Positions 40,629 to 50,193 are shown, counted from the first letter of the stretch. The stretch: 64,000 nucleotides of DNA from Klebsiella africana (GCF_020526085.1 NZ_CP084874.1:2728001-2792000); one strand, 5' to 3'. Made by a program: numbers and translations. The notes: generated by a model from the letters alone, not told the origin.

Positions 40629-41537
40629 TTAAGGAAACAATTGTCGGCTCTGGCGGCGAAACAGGGTGATTAACGACGCCGTGAGCGGCGTTTGCCGGGT
40701 ATCGCGCCGCTGGATCAGATAATAGGTGGCGGTGGGTAACACTTCACGGATGGGGATCATCACCAGTTTGTCGGCCATCAGCGGGTCGTTGCCCAGCTCC
40801 ACCGGCAGGATGCTGAGAAAATCACTTTTCACCACCAGGCTGATGCAGGATGAGAACGTTTCGCAGACGATCCCCACCTTGGGCTCCCGCCCCAGCTGTT
40901 CGAAGCGCTCCTGCAGCTGCTTAAAGTAGCTGCCCCGCGGCGTCGGCATGGTCCAGTGGTGCTCCATCAGCTCCCCCAGCGAGGTGGCCTGCGCCGCCGG
41001 ATGGCCCGCGCGGGCGAACACCGCGAACGGTTTCTCAAACAGTTTTTCAAAGCTGAACTCATGGTCGTACGGCCCGGGGTAATAGGTATTAATGGTGAAA
41101 TCCAGCTCCCCCTGGCGCAGCTCGTTAATCATCGCCAGCAGCTGGCCCTCCATGATCCTCACCTTCACCTGCGGATGCTGCTGATGAAAGCGGCAGATCA
41201 CCGACGGCATCAGCGACCGGGCGACGCTGGCGCCAAGGCCTATATTAATTTGCCCGGCCTGTTCCCCCTGGCGCTGCAGCAGTTCATCCTGCGCCGCCCG
41301 CAGCTCCTCGAGGATCAGGCTCGCATGTTGATAAAAACTTTCGCCACTTTCGGTCAGCGCCACCCCCTGGCTGCGGCGGACAAATAGCTGGGCGGAAAGC
41401 CCCTCCTCCAGCTCTTTAATCGCTTTGGTCAGCGCCGGCTGCGAAACAGCCAGCGAGCGGCTGGCGCCGCGAATACTGCCTTCCCGGGCCACTTCGACAA
41501 AGGCGCGAATTTGATGAAATTTGATCTGAAATGCCAT
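40629..41537 (-). CDS. abgR: LysR-family regulator AbgR
   Basis: The 302-residue protein starts MAFQIKFHQIRAFVEVAREG with the LysR winged helix (SIRGASRSLAVSQPALTKAIKELE) and an effector domain. It is close to remembered E. coli AbgR and is divergent from abgA, the usual arrangement. A start six codons upstream is possible, but the MAFQ start matches. It should control aminobenzoyl-glutamate utilisation. Confidence 0.93.
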   Translation of the reverse strand: MAFQIKFHQIRAFVEVAREGSIRGASRSLAVSQPALTKAIKELEEGLSAQLFVRRSQGVALTESGESFYQHASLILEELRAAQDELLQRQGEQAGQINIGLGASVARSLMPSVICRFHQQHPQVKVRIMEGQLLAMINELRQGELDFTINTYYPGPYDHEFSFEKLFEKPFAVFARAGHPAAQATSLGELMEHHWTMPTPRGSYFKQLQERFEQLGREPKVGIVCETFSSCISLVVKSDFLSILPVELGNDPLMADKLVMIPIREVLPTATYYLIQRRDTRQTPLTASLITLFRRQSRQLFP

Positions 41538-41703
41538 GCTTTTGGTGATAACCATTGTCTATCAGACAGAAGAAAATGACATCTACTGTAATCCATCAGG
41601 CTGTGGCAGGTTAAGGGTGTTAAGGCCTGTAGCGCGTTAGCGATAAACAAAAGCTATCACATCGTGAACGCCGTCACATTTTTTACTTATGACAGGATAA
41701 GCT

Positions 41704-43014
41704 ATGCCGCAACTTGATGAATACCTGCGCCAGCTGGCGCCCTCTATGACCCAATGGCGCCGTGATTTTCACCTGCACGCGGAATCCGGCTGGCTGGAGT
41801 TCCGCACCGCCAGCAAGGTCGCGGAGATCCTCCACGGACTCGGCTACCAGCTGGCGCTAGGCCGCGATGTTATCGATGCCGACAGCCGGATGGGGCTGCC
41901 GGACGAGGAGACCCTGGCGAGGGCTTTCGAGCGAGCCCGCGAACAGGGCGCGCCGGAGCGCTGGTTACCGGCGTTTGAAGGTGGTTTCGCTGGCGTGGTC
42001 GCCACGCTTGACACCGGACGTCCCGGCCCAACCCTGGCCTTTCGCGTCGATATGGATGCCCTCGATCTCAATGAACAGCACGACGACAGTCACCGCCCCC
42101 ATCGCGACCATTTCGCCTCCTGCAATACCGGCATGATGCACGCCTGCGGCCATGACGGCCATACCGCCATCGGACTGGGGCTCGCGCACCTCCTGAAGCA
42201 CTACGCTGACCAGCTAAACGGGGTGATCAAACTGATTTTCCAGCCTGCTGAAGAAGGCACCCGCGGCGCCCGCGCGATGGTGGCCGCCGGCGTGGTGGAC
42301 GACGTGGATTATTTCACGGCGATCCATATCGGCACCGGCGTCCCGGCGGGCACCGTCGTCTGCGGTGGGGACAACTTTATGGCCACCACCAAATTCGACG
42401 TGCAGTTCAGCGGCGTGGCCGCCCACGCCGGCGGCAAGCCCGAGGACGGGCGCAACGCGCTGCTGGCCGCCGCCCAGGCTGCTCTTGGCCTGCACGCCAT
42501 CCCGCCACACAGCGCCGGCGCCTCGCGGGTCAACGTCGGGGTGATGCAGGCCGGTACCGGGCGCAACGTGGTGCCCTCTTCCGCGCTGTTAAAAGTGGAA
42601 ACCCGCGGCGAAAGCGAAGCCATTAACCAGTACGTGTTCGAGCGGGCGCAGCACGTCGTCGCTGGGGCGGCGGCGATGTACGAAGCCCGCTACGAACTGC
42701 GCATGATGGGCGCGGCGACCGCCAGCGCGCCGTCGCCGGCGTGGGTGAACTATCTACGCGAACAGGCCGCTCAGGTACCCGGTGTGCAACAGGCGGTGGA
42801 TCGCATCGCCGCCCCGGCGGGATCGGAAGACGCCACCCTGATGATGGCCCGGGTCCAGGCGCGCGGCGGCCTCGCCTCGTACATGATTTTCGGCACTGAA
42901 CTGAGTGCCGGTCACCACAACGAGAAATTTGATTTCGACGAGAGCGTGATGGCGGTAGCAGTCGAAACCCTGGCGCGCGTCGCGCTTAACTTTCCCTGGC
43001 AGCAGGGGGTGTGA
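41704..43014 (+). CDS. abgA: p-Aminobenzoyl-glutamate hydrolase subunit A
   Basis: This 436-residue M20-family amidohydrolase subunit has metal-binding motifs FRVDMDALDL, HACGHDGHTA and PAEEGTRGARAM, plus a dimerisation domain. With AbgB it cleaves the folate breakdown product p-aminobenzoyl-glutamate. It appears intact. Its stop overlaps the abgB start (TGATG). Loss of an intact AbgB partner would leave this subunit probably without its normal activity. Confidence 0.95.
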   Translation: MPQLDEYLRQLAPSMTQWRRDFHLHAESGWLEFRTASKVAEILHGLGYQLALGRDVIDADSRMGLPDEETLARAFERAREQGAPERWLPAFEGGFAGVVATLDTGRPGPTLAFRVDMDALDLNEQHDDSHRPHRDHFASCNTGMMHACGHDGHTAIGLGLAHLLKHYADQLNGVIKLIFQPAEEGTRGARAMVAAGVVDDVDYFTAIHIGTGVPAGTVVCGGDNFMATTKFDVQFSGVAAHAGGKPEDGRNALLAAAQAALGLHAIPPHSAGASRVNVGVMQAGTGRNVVPSSALLKVETRGESEAINQYVFERAQHVVAGAAAMYEARYELRMMGAATASAPSPAWVNYLREQAAQVPGVQQAVDRIAAPAGSEDATLMMARVQARGGLASYMIFGTELSAGHHNEKFDFDESVMAVAVETLARVALNFPWQQGV

Positions 43015-44458
43015 TGGAAGCCATTTTTCAGTTTGTGGACGAGGTGGTTGAGGCACAACGCGACACCTGCTGCGCCATCGCCGACGACATCTGGGACCAC
43101 CCGGAGACCCGCTTTGAGGAGTTCTGGTCCGCCCAACGGCTGGCCGACGCCCTGGAGGCGGAAGGTTTTCAGCTCACCCGCGATGCCGGCGGGATCCCGA
43201 ATGCCTTTATCGCCAGCGTCGGCAAGGGCAAACCGGTCATTGCCCTGCTCGGCGAATTTGACGCTCTGGCGGGACTCAGCCAGCAGGCCCACTGCGCAGA
43301 ACCGACGTCCTCGACACCGGGAGCCAACGGCCACGGCTGTGGGCACAATCTGCTCGGTACTGCGGCTTTCGCCGCAGCGGTCGCGGCTAAACACTGGCTG
43401 CAGCAGCACGGCGACAGCGGCACCCTGCGCTTTACGGTTGTCCCGGCGAGGAAGGCGGTTCGGGAAAAACCTTTATGGTGCGCGAAGGGTTGTTTGATGA
43501 TGTCGATGCGGCGCTGACCTGGCATCCGGAAGCCTGGGCCGGGATGTTCAGCACCCGCACCCTCGCCAATATTCAGGCGGCATGGCGATTTACCGGCACC
43601 GCGGCCCACGCCGCTAATTCGCCGCACCTGGGCCGGAGCGCGCTGGATGCCGTCACCCTGATGACCACCGGCAGCAACTTCCTCAATGAACATATTATCG
43701 AGAAGGCACGGGTTCATTACGCCATTACCGATACTGGCGGCGTCTCGCCCAACGTGGTGCAGGCGCAGGCGGAAGTGCTGTATCTGATCCGCGCGCCAGA
43801 GATGGCCGACGCTGAGCAAATCTTCGCCCGCATCGAGAAGATTGCCCAGGGGGCCGCGCTGATGACCGAGACCCACGTCAGTTGCCGCTTTGAAAAGGCC
43901 TGCTCCAGCTATCTGCCCAACCGCACGCTTGAGGCGGCGATGTATCAGGCGGTCTGTCATTACGGTACCCCTGACTGGAGCGACGAGGAACGCGCCTTTG
44001 CCGCGGCGATCCGCGCCACTCTCAGCGCCAACGATATTAACAACAGCCTGCACAATATTGCCGGCACCAGTGGCGAGGAAGGCAAAGCGTTTGCCCGCCG
44101 CCACCGCGACACCTTGCTGATTGATGAGGTGGCGCCCTGGGCGGCCACGGATAACGTCCTCGCCGGCTCCACCGACGTCGGCGATGTTAGCTGGAAAGCG
44201 CCGGTGGCCCAGTGCTTCAGCCCGTGCTTCGCGGTGGGTACCCCGCTGCATAGCTGGCAGCTGGTGAGCCAGGGCCGCACTTCCATCGCCCATAAGGGCA
44301 TGTTGCTGGCGGGGAAAGTCCTCGGCGCGACCGCCATCCGTTTATTCAGCGACAGTGCCCTGCTGGAGGCCAGCCAGCAAGAGCTCAGGCAGGTACTGGC
44401 CGAACGCCCCTATCGTTGCCCGATCCCGGCGGAGGTGAGACCGTCCGTTTTACGATAA
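43014..44458 (+). pseudogene. abgB: abgB, p-aminobenzoyl-glutamate hydrolase subunit B, frameshifted
   Basis: The M20-family subunit reads normally from MEAIFQFVDEVVEAQRDTCC to about residue 140 (GDSGTLRF), then switches frame. Adding one T to the TTT at 43431-43433 restores YGCPGEEGGSGKTFMVREG, which joins perfectly to the downstream frame running to VRPSVLR at 44458. As written, translation ends at 43517. The downstream part, open from an internal ATG at 43475, lacks the first catalytic half. It is a recent single-base deletion in a homopolymer, or a sequencing error, since the rest shows no decay. Confidence 0.9.
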
Positions 44459-44581
44459 CCACTTAAGAGAGGCCACTCCTGGCCAACGCTGACCGGCATC
44501 GCGGCACGCACCGCCCATAATAACCGCCGGCAGTACGGGAGCTGGCCTGCCCAACACAACAACGACAACAGAGGAACGCCC

Positions 44582-46108
44582 ATGAGTATGTCATCCATAC
44601 CGTCATCTTCCCCCGGCGGAAAGCGCTATGGCTGGGTAGAGAAGATCGGTAACAAGGTCCCGCACCCGTTTTTGCTGTTTATCTATCTTATCGCGGTGCT
44701 TATCGCCGCCACGGCAATCCTCTCCGCCCTCAACGTTGGGGTACAAAACCCAACTGACGGTTCGCGGGTGGTGGTCAAAAATCTGCTCAGCGTGGAAGGA
44801 TTGCACTGGTTTTTGCCAAACGTGATTAAAAACTTCAGCGGTTTCGCGCCGCTGGGGGCGATCCTCGCCCTGGTGCTGGGCGCCGGCTTTGCCGAGCGCG
44901 TGGGTCTGCTGCCGGCGCTGATGGTGAAAATGGCCTCGCACGTCAGCGCCCGCTATGCCAGCTATATGGTGCTGTTTATCGCCTTTTTCAGCCATATCTC
45001 TTCTGATGCGGCGCTGGTAATTATGCCGCCGCTGGGCGCGCTGATGTTTCTTGCCGTCGGCCGGCATCCTGTCGCTGGCTTGCTGGCGGCGATAGCCGGC
45101 GTAGGCTGTGGCTTTACCGCTAATTTACTGATTGTCACCACCGACGTGCTGCTCTCGGGGATCAGCACCGAGGCGGCAAAATCCATCGATGCCTCTTTGC
45201 ACGTCAGCGTAATCGACAACTGGTACTTTATGGCGACCTCGGTGATCGTTCTGACACTCGTCGGCGGCCTGATCACCGATAAGCTGGTGGAGCCGCGGCT
45301 GGGCCAGTGGCAAGGCAGTCGCGAGGAAAAGCTGCAGACACTGACCCCCGAGGAGCGGTTCGGCCTGCGCATCGCCGGCGTGGCGACGCTAGCGTTCGTG
45401 GCGGTCATCGCCCTGATGGTGGTTCCCGAGAACGGTATTCTTCGCGATCCGGTTCAGCATACGGTCATGCCCTCGCCGTTTATCAAAGGCATCGTGCCGC
45501 TAATTATCTTTTTCTTCTTTGTTGTTTCGCTGGCCTATGGCATCGCCACCGGCAAAATTCGCCGCCAGGCCGACCTGCCGCAGTTAATGATTGAGCCGAT
45601 GAAAGAGATGGCCGGGTTTATCGTGATGGTCTTCCCGCTGGCGCAGTTCGTGGCGATGTTTAACTGGAGCAATATGGGCAAATTTATGGCCGTTGGGCTG
45701 ACGGATCTGCTCGAGAGTTCAGGCATGAACGGTGTTCCGGCGTTTGTCGGCCTTGCGCTGCTGTCGGCTTTTCTGTGTATGTTTATCGCCAGCGGCTCGG
45801 CCATCTGGTCGATCCTGGCGCCGATTTTCGTGCCGATGTTTATGCTGCTGGGCTTTCATCCGGCGTTTGCGCAGATCCTGTTTCGCATCGCCGATTCATC
45901 GGTGCTGCCGCTGGCGCCGGTATCGCCGTTTGTGCCGCTGTTTCTCGGTTTTCTACAGCGCTACCGGCCGGATGCCCGGCTTGGCACCTACTACTCACTG
46001 GTGCTCCCTTACCCGATGATCTTTCTCGCCGTCTGGCTGCTGTTGCTGGTAGGCTGGTATCTGGTGGGACTGCCTATCGGCCCTGGCATCTATCCGCGGC
46101 TGCCTTAA
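44582..46108 (+). CDS. abgT: p-Aminobenzoyl-glutamate transporter
   Basis: This 508-residue inner-membrane protein of the AbgT family has about eleven to twelve hydrophobic segments. GWVEKIGNKVPHPFLLFIYL at the start and the SHISSDAALVIMPPLGALMF stretch are characteristic. It takes up p-aminobenzoyl-glutamate for AbgAB. It lies 123 bases after abgB, with AGAGGAACGCC before the ATG. It remains intact although abgB is broken. Confidence 0.95.
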   Translation: MSMSSIPSSSPGGKRYGWVEKIGNKVPHPFLLFIYLIAVLIAATAILSALNVGVQNPTDGSRVVVKNLLSVEGLHWFLPNVIKNFSGFAPLGAILALVLGAGFAERVGLLPALMVKMASHVSARYASYMVLFIAFFSHISSDAALVIMPPLGALMFLAVGRHPVAGLLAAIAGVGCGFTANLLIVTTDVLLSGISTEAAKSIDASLHVSVIDNWYFMATSVIVLTLVGGLITDKLVEPRLGQWQGSREEKLQTLTPEERFGLRIAGVATLAFVAVIALMVVPENGILRDPVQHTVMPSPFIKGIVPLIIFFFFVVSLAYGIATGKIRRQADLPQLMIEPMKEMAGFIVMVFPLAQFVAMFNWSNMGKFMAVGLTDLLESSGMNGVPAFVGLALLSAFLCMFIASGSAIWSILAPIFVPMFMLLGFHPAFAQILFRIADSSVLPLAPVSPFVPLFLGFLQRYRPDARLGTYYSLVLPYPMIFLAVWLLLLVGWYLVGLPIGPGIYPRLP

Positions 46109-46140
46109 CCCGCTGATGCGCCAGGGACGGCCGCGTCACC

Positions 46141-46293
46141 CTAACGGAAAATCTTCACTTTGCGGCTGGCCTGTTCAATGCTGGCGAATTTATACCACAA
46201 CGCTTTATATCCCCTCTCAATCACCAGCGTCAGCGCGTGGATCCCTAAGCCGCTGACGATCAATACCAGTACGCCGGTCAGTATATATTGCAT
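46141..46293 (-). CDS. 50-residue single-span membrane protein
   Basis: This minus-strand ORF encodes MQYILTGVLVLIVSGLGIHA at its start, one hydrophobic helix followed by a basic cytoplasmic tail (YKALWYKFASIEQASRKVKIFR). GAGGTGGGG lies at ideal distance before the ATG. It is convergent with abgT. I do not recognise a name, but the architecture and ribosome-binding site make it a credible gene. Confidence 0.65.
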   Translation of the reverse strand: MQYILTGVLVLIVSGLGIHALTLVIERGYKALWYKFASIEQASRKVKIFR

Positions 46294-46538
46294 AGCCCCA
46301 CCTCAGAGTTGTTAACCGCGCCGCGGCAACGCAGCAAGCTCTGCGCAGGCGCGGCGTCTTCTGTTAAACGTAACAAAAACCATGCCCGATAACCTGCCAG
46401 GATCGATCCAAAAATAAATCATCATGGCGGTCGCTGAATGCAGCCCATGATCGGGATTTATCTTTTGGGAGTATAGTTGACCGCTGTCAGCACGTGGTAT
46501 CGTGTGCTCCACAGGTACGATGGTGGATGACAGAAACG

Positions 46539-47054
46539 ATGTTGACCTTGCTGCAGGATAAAATGGATACCCCGCTGGGGCCGTTGTGGGTGCTTTGCGA
46601 CGAACAGTTTAATTTGCGCGCCGTCGAGTGGGATGAGCATCGCAATCGGATGGAAACGCTGCTCGACGTACACTATCGCCGGGAAGGCTATCAGCGCGTC
46701 GACTGTCGTAATCCCGGCGGTCTCAGTAGTAAGCTGAGCGACTATTTTGCCGGCGATCTGGCGATTATCGAGACCTTGCCAACCGCTACCGCCGGCACCC
46801 CTTTTCAGCGCCAGGTCTGGCAGGCGTTACGCGATATACCCTGTGGCCAGGTGATGCACTACGGCCAACTGGCCGAGGCGCTCGGACGCCCCGGCGCCGC
46901 GCGCGCGGTGGGCGCCGCCAATGGCGCCAATCCGGTGAGTATCGTGGTGCCCTGTCATCGGGTCATCGGGCGCAACGGCACCATGACCGGCTATGCCGGG
47001 GGTGTGCAGCGAAAAGAGTGGTTATTGCGCCATGAAGGGTATCTTTTACTTTGA
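46539..47054 (+). CDS. ogt: O6-methylguanine-DNA methyltransferase
   Basis: This 171-residue suicide enzyme removes alkyl groups from O6-alkylguanine and O4-alkylthymine. The acceptor cysteine is in [10 protein letters not shown], and the helix-turn-helix [22 protein letters not shown] positions it on DNA. The frame is open to 46494, but the ATG at 46539 reproduces the E. coli Ogt length and MLxLLxxKMxTPLGPLW start. It precedes fnr as in E. coli. Confidence 0.95.
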   Translation: MLTLLQDKMDTPLGPLWVLCDEQFNLRAVEWDEHRNRMETLLDVHYRREGYQRVDCRNPGGLSSKLSDYFAGDLAIIETLPTATAGTPFQRQVWQALRDIPCGQVMHYGQLAEALGRPGAARAVGAANGANPVSIVVPCHRVIGRNGTMTGYAGGVQRKEWLLRHEGYLLL

Positions 47055-47215
47055 CTGAAAATGCCTTTTCTGGAATCTTCAGGTAATTTTACAATCAAAT
47101 GTCGCTGAATAATCTATTATTAATCAAACAGATATATGCCCGCTTTGATTTACCCTGCTGATATTACGTGTTTCAGAGCCTGAAGACTTACCTGCTGATC
47201 AAAAAGATGTTAAAA

Positions 47216-47229
47216 TTGACCAATATCAA
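47216..47229 (+). promoter_or_regulatory. FNR box in the fnr promoter
   Basis: TTGACCAATATCAA differs from TTGAT-N4-ATCAA at one position and lies 20 bases before the fnr ATG, overlapping or following the start of transcription. This is the remembered site of FNR anaerobic autorepression. Confidence 0.8.
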
Positions 47230-47248
47230 TTAAGGCCTGAGCAGACAT

Positions 47249-48001
47249 ATGATCCCTGAGAAGCGAATTATTCGACGCATTCAGTCTGGCGGTTGTGCAA
47301 TCCATTGTCAGGATTGCAGCATTAGCCAGCTCTGCATCCCCTTTACTCTGAACGAGCATGAGCTTGATCAGCTGGATAATATTATCGAGCGGAAAAAGCC
47401 TATCCAGAAAGGTCAAACCTTGTTCAAAGCCGGTGATGAGCTGAAATCGTTGTACGCTATTCGCTCCGGGACCATCAAAAGCTACACCATCACCGAGCAA
47501 GGTGATGAGCAGATCACCGGCTTCCATCTGGCGGGCGATCTGGTGGGCTTTGACGCCATCGGTACCGGTCTGCACCCGAGCTTTGCGCAGGCGCTGGAAA
47601 CCTCAATGGTCTGCGAGATCCCCTTCGAAACCCTTGACGATCTTTCCGGAAAAATGCCCAATCTGCGGCAGCAGATGATGCGCCTGATGAGCGGTGAGAT
47701 TAAAGGCGACCAGGATATGATCCTGTTGCTTTCCAAAAAGAATGCCGAAGAGCGTCTGGCCGCGTTTATCTATAACCTTTCTCGTCGGTTCGCCCAGCGC
47801 GGCTTCTCACCTCGTGAATTCCGGCTGACCATGACCCGCGGCGATATCGGCAACTATCTCGGCCTCACCGTCGAAACCATTAGCCGTCTGCTGGGTCGTT
47901 TTCAGAAAAGCGGCATGCTGGCGGTGAAAGGCAAATACATCACCATTGAAAACAGCGATCTGCTGGCCCAGCTGGCCGGACAGGCGCGCAACGTGGCTTA
48001 A
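47249..48001 (+). CDS. fnr: Anaerobic global regulator FNR
   Basis: The 250-residue CRP-family regulator holds an oxygen-labile [4Fe-4S] cluster on Cys20, Cys23, Cys29 ([14 protein letters not shown]) and a later Cys in SMVCEIPF near residue 122. The dimerisation helix and the DNA-recognition helix ([18 protein letters not shown]) are identical to those I recall from E. coli. Within this window it probably controls itself and the fumarate transporter. The downstream flank is interrupted 120 bases later by a foreign element. Confidence 0.98.
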   Translation: MIPEKRIIRRIQSGGCAIHCQDCSISQLCIPFTLNEHELDQLDNIIERKKPIQKGQTLFKAGDELKSLYAIRSGTIKSYTITEQGDEQITGFHLAGDLVGFDAIGTGLHPSFAQALETSMVCEIPFETLDDLSGKMPNLRQQMMRLMSGEIKGDQDMILLLSKKNAEERLAAFIYNLSRRFAQRGFSPREFRLTMTRGDIGNYLGLTVETISRLLGRFQKSGMLAVKGKYITIENSDLLAQLAGQARNVA

Positions 48002-48014
48002 TCTCTGCGCAATA

Positions 48015-48060
48015 CCTGGTCAGGATCGGCAATTTTTTCAGATTTGTTGATCTGACCAGG
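48015..48060 (+). terminator. Inverted repeat after fnr with competing hairpins
   Basis: CCTGGTCAG (48015-48023) pairs with CTGACCAGG (48052-48060), and the inner CAGAT (48039-48043) could instead pair with ATCTG (48050-48054). The two are mutually exclusive. A TTTTTT run sits in the loop. It may end the fnr transcript or regulate what was the fnr-uspE gap before the insertion. Confidence 0.5.
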
Positions 48061-48121
48061 CTCCTCCCCTGTTTCAATTCATCCATATAGGTTATCTTTT
48101 TAATAACTGACGGTAGCTGCA

Positions 48122-48131
48122 GTTGTAAGGA
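48122..48131 (+). repeat. Left attachment repeat (attL core)
   Basis: GTTGTAAGGA is repeated exactly at the right boundary. Sequence to the left (TAACTGACGGTAGCTGCA) is the native fnr-uspE spacer; sequence to the right is element DNA leading to the integrase remnant. Confidence 0.7.
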
Positions 48132-48234
48132 ATCTAACCCCCCTCACTCAGTCACTTAGCATCCTCGCCTAAGAAGCCCGTAATACAAGGGTTTAAGATA
48201 TTTCTCAGAAAATTTCCTTACAGGTGATGATGTT

Positions 48235-48500
48235 ATGAATACCGCTAAAATCCCTCACGTTTCACTAACTACCAAAGATGGCTATGTGTTCCGTAAACGC
48301 TATCAGACTGGAACCCTCTACCTTGCCTTACGTACCAAAGAAGCAGCCATTGCTTCACAACGTGGTGCAGCTGTCTCTATCCGGTATCTGGAACTAGAAC
48401 CACTGAACCTACCCTATGAGGCTGTCTATCTGTCTCTGAAACAGTACCGTGATGAAGTGATTAGACAAGAGCAGATAGCCATGCTCAAACGGGTAGCTAA
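48235..48500 (+). pseudogene. Truncated tyrosine-integrase N-terminus
   Basis: The first about 88 residues (MNTAKIPHVSLTTKDGYVFR..., LALRTKEAAIASQRGAAVSIRYLEL) resemble the N-terminal arm-binding part of phage integrases that read RYxxRVP...LGTxdxxEA. The catalytic core with its R-H-R-Y residues is missing. After about 48500 the frame runs on through the antisense of an HNH-endonuclease fragment to a stop at 48609, so the last 36 codons are junk. Position beside the left repeat, pointing into the element, is typical for an integrase. ACAGGTGATGATGTT precedes the ATG. Confidence 0.65.
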
Positions 48501-48642
48501 CTTTCACATATCCAGTTTTAGCTATTGTTCCAGCTATTTTATTGCTACCTTTCCACAGCAGCAATCCAGTATTGCCATCATAATTAAATTTATTTTTCAG
48601 GGAATTTAACTCAATCCCAGTAAGCATATATTTTATCTCCAA
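48500..48642 (-). pseudogene. HNH endonuclease N-terminal fragment
   Basis: On the minus strand MEIKYMLTGIELNSLKNKFN YDGNTGLLLWKG SNKIAGTIAKTGYVKV matches the opening of phage HNH homing endonucleases (FxYdxxtGxLxWk, then aGxxxxxGYxxV). Sequence beyond about 48500 becomes the antisense of the integrase remnant, so the HNH motif itself is lost. The join is a rearrangement scar between two genes that once faced each other. Downstream the fragment stays open to 48409 only by chance. Confidence 0.6.
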
Positions 48643-48885
48643 AGGATTTAGACAATGGAAATAAACTAGCGATGGTCTAAATAATTCTGATTTTTTAAAT
48701 TTTGCGCTCTTGGTCTAAAGCGCTAAATAAAAACTCTCAAAGGGGGTGCGTGGGGGTATATTGCCTGAATGTTATAGGTTGTGATTGATTGTGTTCAAAG
48801 CTCCTGTATCGCTCTGTACTGCGTTGCAAGCACGTAGGTATGCAATGTATTACCTGCCCTTTGATAGAGCCTCACAGAGCGTCCT

Positions 48886-48996
48886 GTGAAGCCTGAGCTG
48901 CACCTATCAGATACAGAGTTCTACACAGACTATGGCAATGCCCGCTATTGCTGGGTTAAGCCTGAATGCATTGCTATCAGTGTGAGGGGTAAGTGA
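48886..48996 (+). CDS. Possible 36-residue ORF in the element
   Basis: A GTG-initiated ORF encodes a short, protein-like sequence with ELHLSDTEFYTDYGNARYCW, WVKPECIAISVRGK. The composition looks coded, not random, and resembles short phage ORFs, but the ribosome-binding site is weak. It may be a remnant. Confidence 0.25.
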   Translation: MKPELHLSDTEFYTDYGNARYCWVKPECIAISVRGK

Positions 48997-49067
48997 AGCA
49001 CACCAACTGTATCATTTAGCTATTCGTGCTATTTCTGGCTAACGGCTGGTGACTATTACGCGCTTTA

Positions 49068-49106
49068 GACTTTCAAAGACTTTCAAAGACTTTCAAAGAC
49101 TTTCAA
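49068..49106 (+). repeat. Iteron-like 10-bp direct repeats
   Basis: The unit TTTCAAAGAC is repeated head to tail without variation: three full copies at 49071-49100 with partial units on both sides, so GACTTTCAA occurs four times in register. The 10-base period equals about one helical turn, as in protein-binding iterons of plasmid origins. Confidence 0.75.
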
Positions 49107-49551
49107 CCTATCAACTATGACTAGCCCTGTGCGCGTGCAATGAGTCTTAGTGTGGCTGTATCAGTAAGTGTATGGTGTTGTTCTTTGGTCTTTTGTTTCC
49201 TTCAGTGTACTGTAAATAACTGACGCGTAAGGGTTTTTGTTCATATTCATGCTAATTATAATCCTTATGAATGTAGCCTCTACGCGTCAAGATGGAGAAT
49301 AAACCACTGATACAGATCGATAATTCTCTGATAAGACATGATGCAAAGGCATATAAATAGTTTATTAATCACGCCGTATTTTCACCCGTATATTCACCGT
49401 ATGAATTTAATCGGTTATTCATCATTCAGAGCTAAGCTATTAGTGCTTATCTGCAGCAATATCTACAGATATCAATTGTAGGTAATCATGTATAAGAGCA
49501 TTATTGCCCTCCCCGTTAAGGGGGCAACGAAAACATATTAAGGAAGTGAAA

Positions 49552-50133
49552 GTGAATATTACCAACCTGAATGCACATGCACTTATGAATACTGCTAAGA
49601 GCTTAATTGAAGTGCTGCGCAACAATAAGAAAGCAAGTATTGGCAAGGTTGTAACAGAGTGGAACATTTGCGTAGAACAATCAGGTTACACAACCACTTT
49701 TGATTTCCCGGTTGAAGGCTGGACACGTAAAGCACAGGTAATTGCAGATTTAGAACGCTGTGCTGCTCAGCTTGAAGAATTGGCTTTTGCTACTGAAACA
49801 TCAACTGTGAGGGCTTCAAATGATGAAGTTCAAACAACTGATGTTTTAACTAATGAGGAAGTAAACGTGATTAATAACCGTATCCAGCGAGTACAGATGC
49901 AGGTAAATCAATTAGAAAACATATTCAGAGATAGCTACCTGAATGGTAGAGCTTCTATGAATGCAGCACTTACTGAATGTAAAAGCCTTTTAGCATGTGA
50001 AGGTATAACCCCTGAGCAACGGGATGTGGTGAGAGATATTGCCTCTCAATGTGCATTTATTGGTTTAGAGGCTGAAAGCGAGCCTGTAGCCGTTCAGGGT
50101 GGATTTAGAAATGATATCTACCCTTACGCTTAA
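49552..50133 (+). CDS. Element protein of unknown function, coiled coil
   Basis: The 193-residue protein starts at GTG with AAGGAAG in front; an upstream in-frame ATG gives a less likely start. It is soluble and mostly helical by composition. Residues about 100-125 (NEEVNVINNRIQRVQMQVNQ) look like a coiled coil, and the C-terminus has ACEGITPEQRDVVRDIASQC. I recognise no family. It is the first gene of the rightward element series and has AT-rich codon use. Confidence 0.65.
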   Translation: MNITNLNAHALMNTAKSLIEVLRNNKKASIGKVVTEWNICVEQSGYTTTFDFPVEGWTRKAQVIADLERCAAQLEELAFATETSTVRASNDEVQTTDVLTNEEVNVINNRIQRVQMQVNQLENIFRDSYLNGRASMNAALTECKSLLACEGITPEQRDVVRDIASQCAFIGLEAESEPVAVQGGFRNDIYPYA

Positions 50134-50193
50134 CTAATTAACTATGGGCGGTGTATGCCGCCCTTCTATATCTTATTAATGAGGATTTATAAA

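Larger units (their letters stand above)
48643..49551. other. Long non-coding left region of the element, with iterons
   Basis: This 909-base stretch has no long ORF. It contains the iteron run at 49068-49106, one short ORF at 48886-48996 and AT-rich sequence from about 49200 to 49500 with promoter-like TATAAT variants. A GTCTAAA motif occurs twice near 48674 and 48713. It could be the replication or control region of the element. Confidence 0.5.

Noticed and set aside
48501..48609. C-terminal part of the integrase-like ORF as real protein
   Set aside because: It is the antisense of the HNH-endonuclease fragment.
49068..49106. Possible CRISPR array
   Set aside because: Units are 10 bases and directly adjoining, with no spacers and no cas gene.
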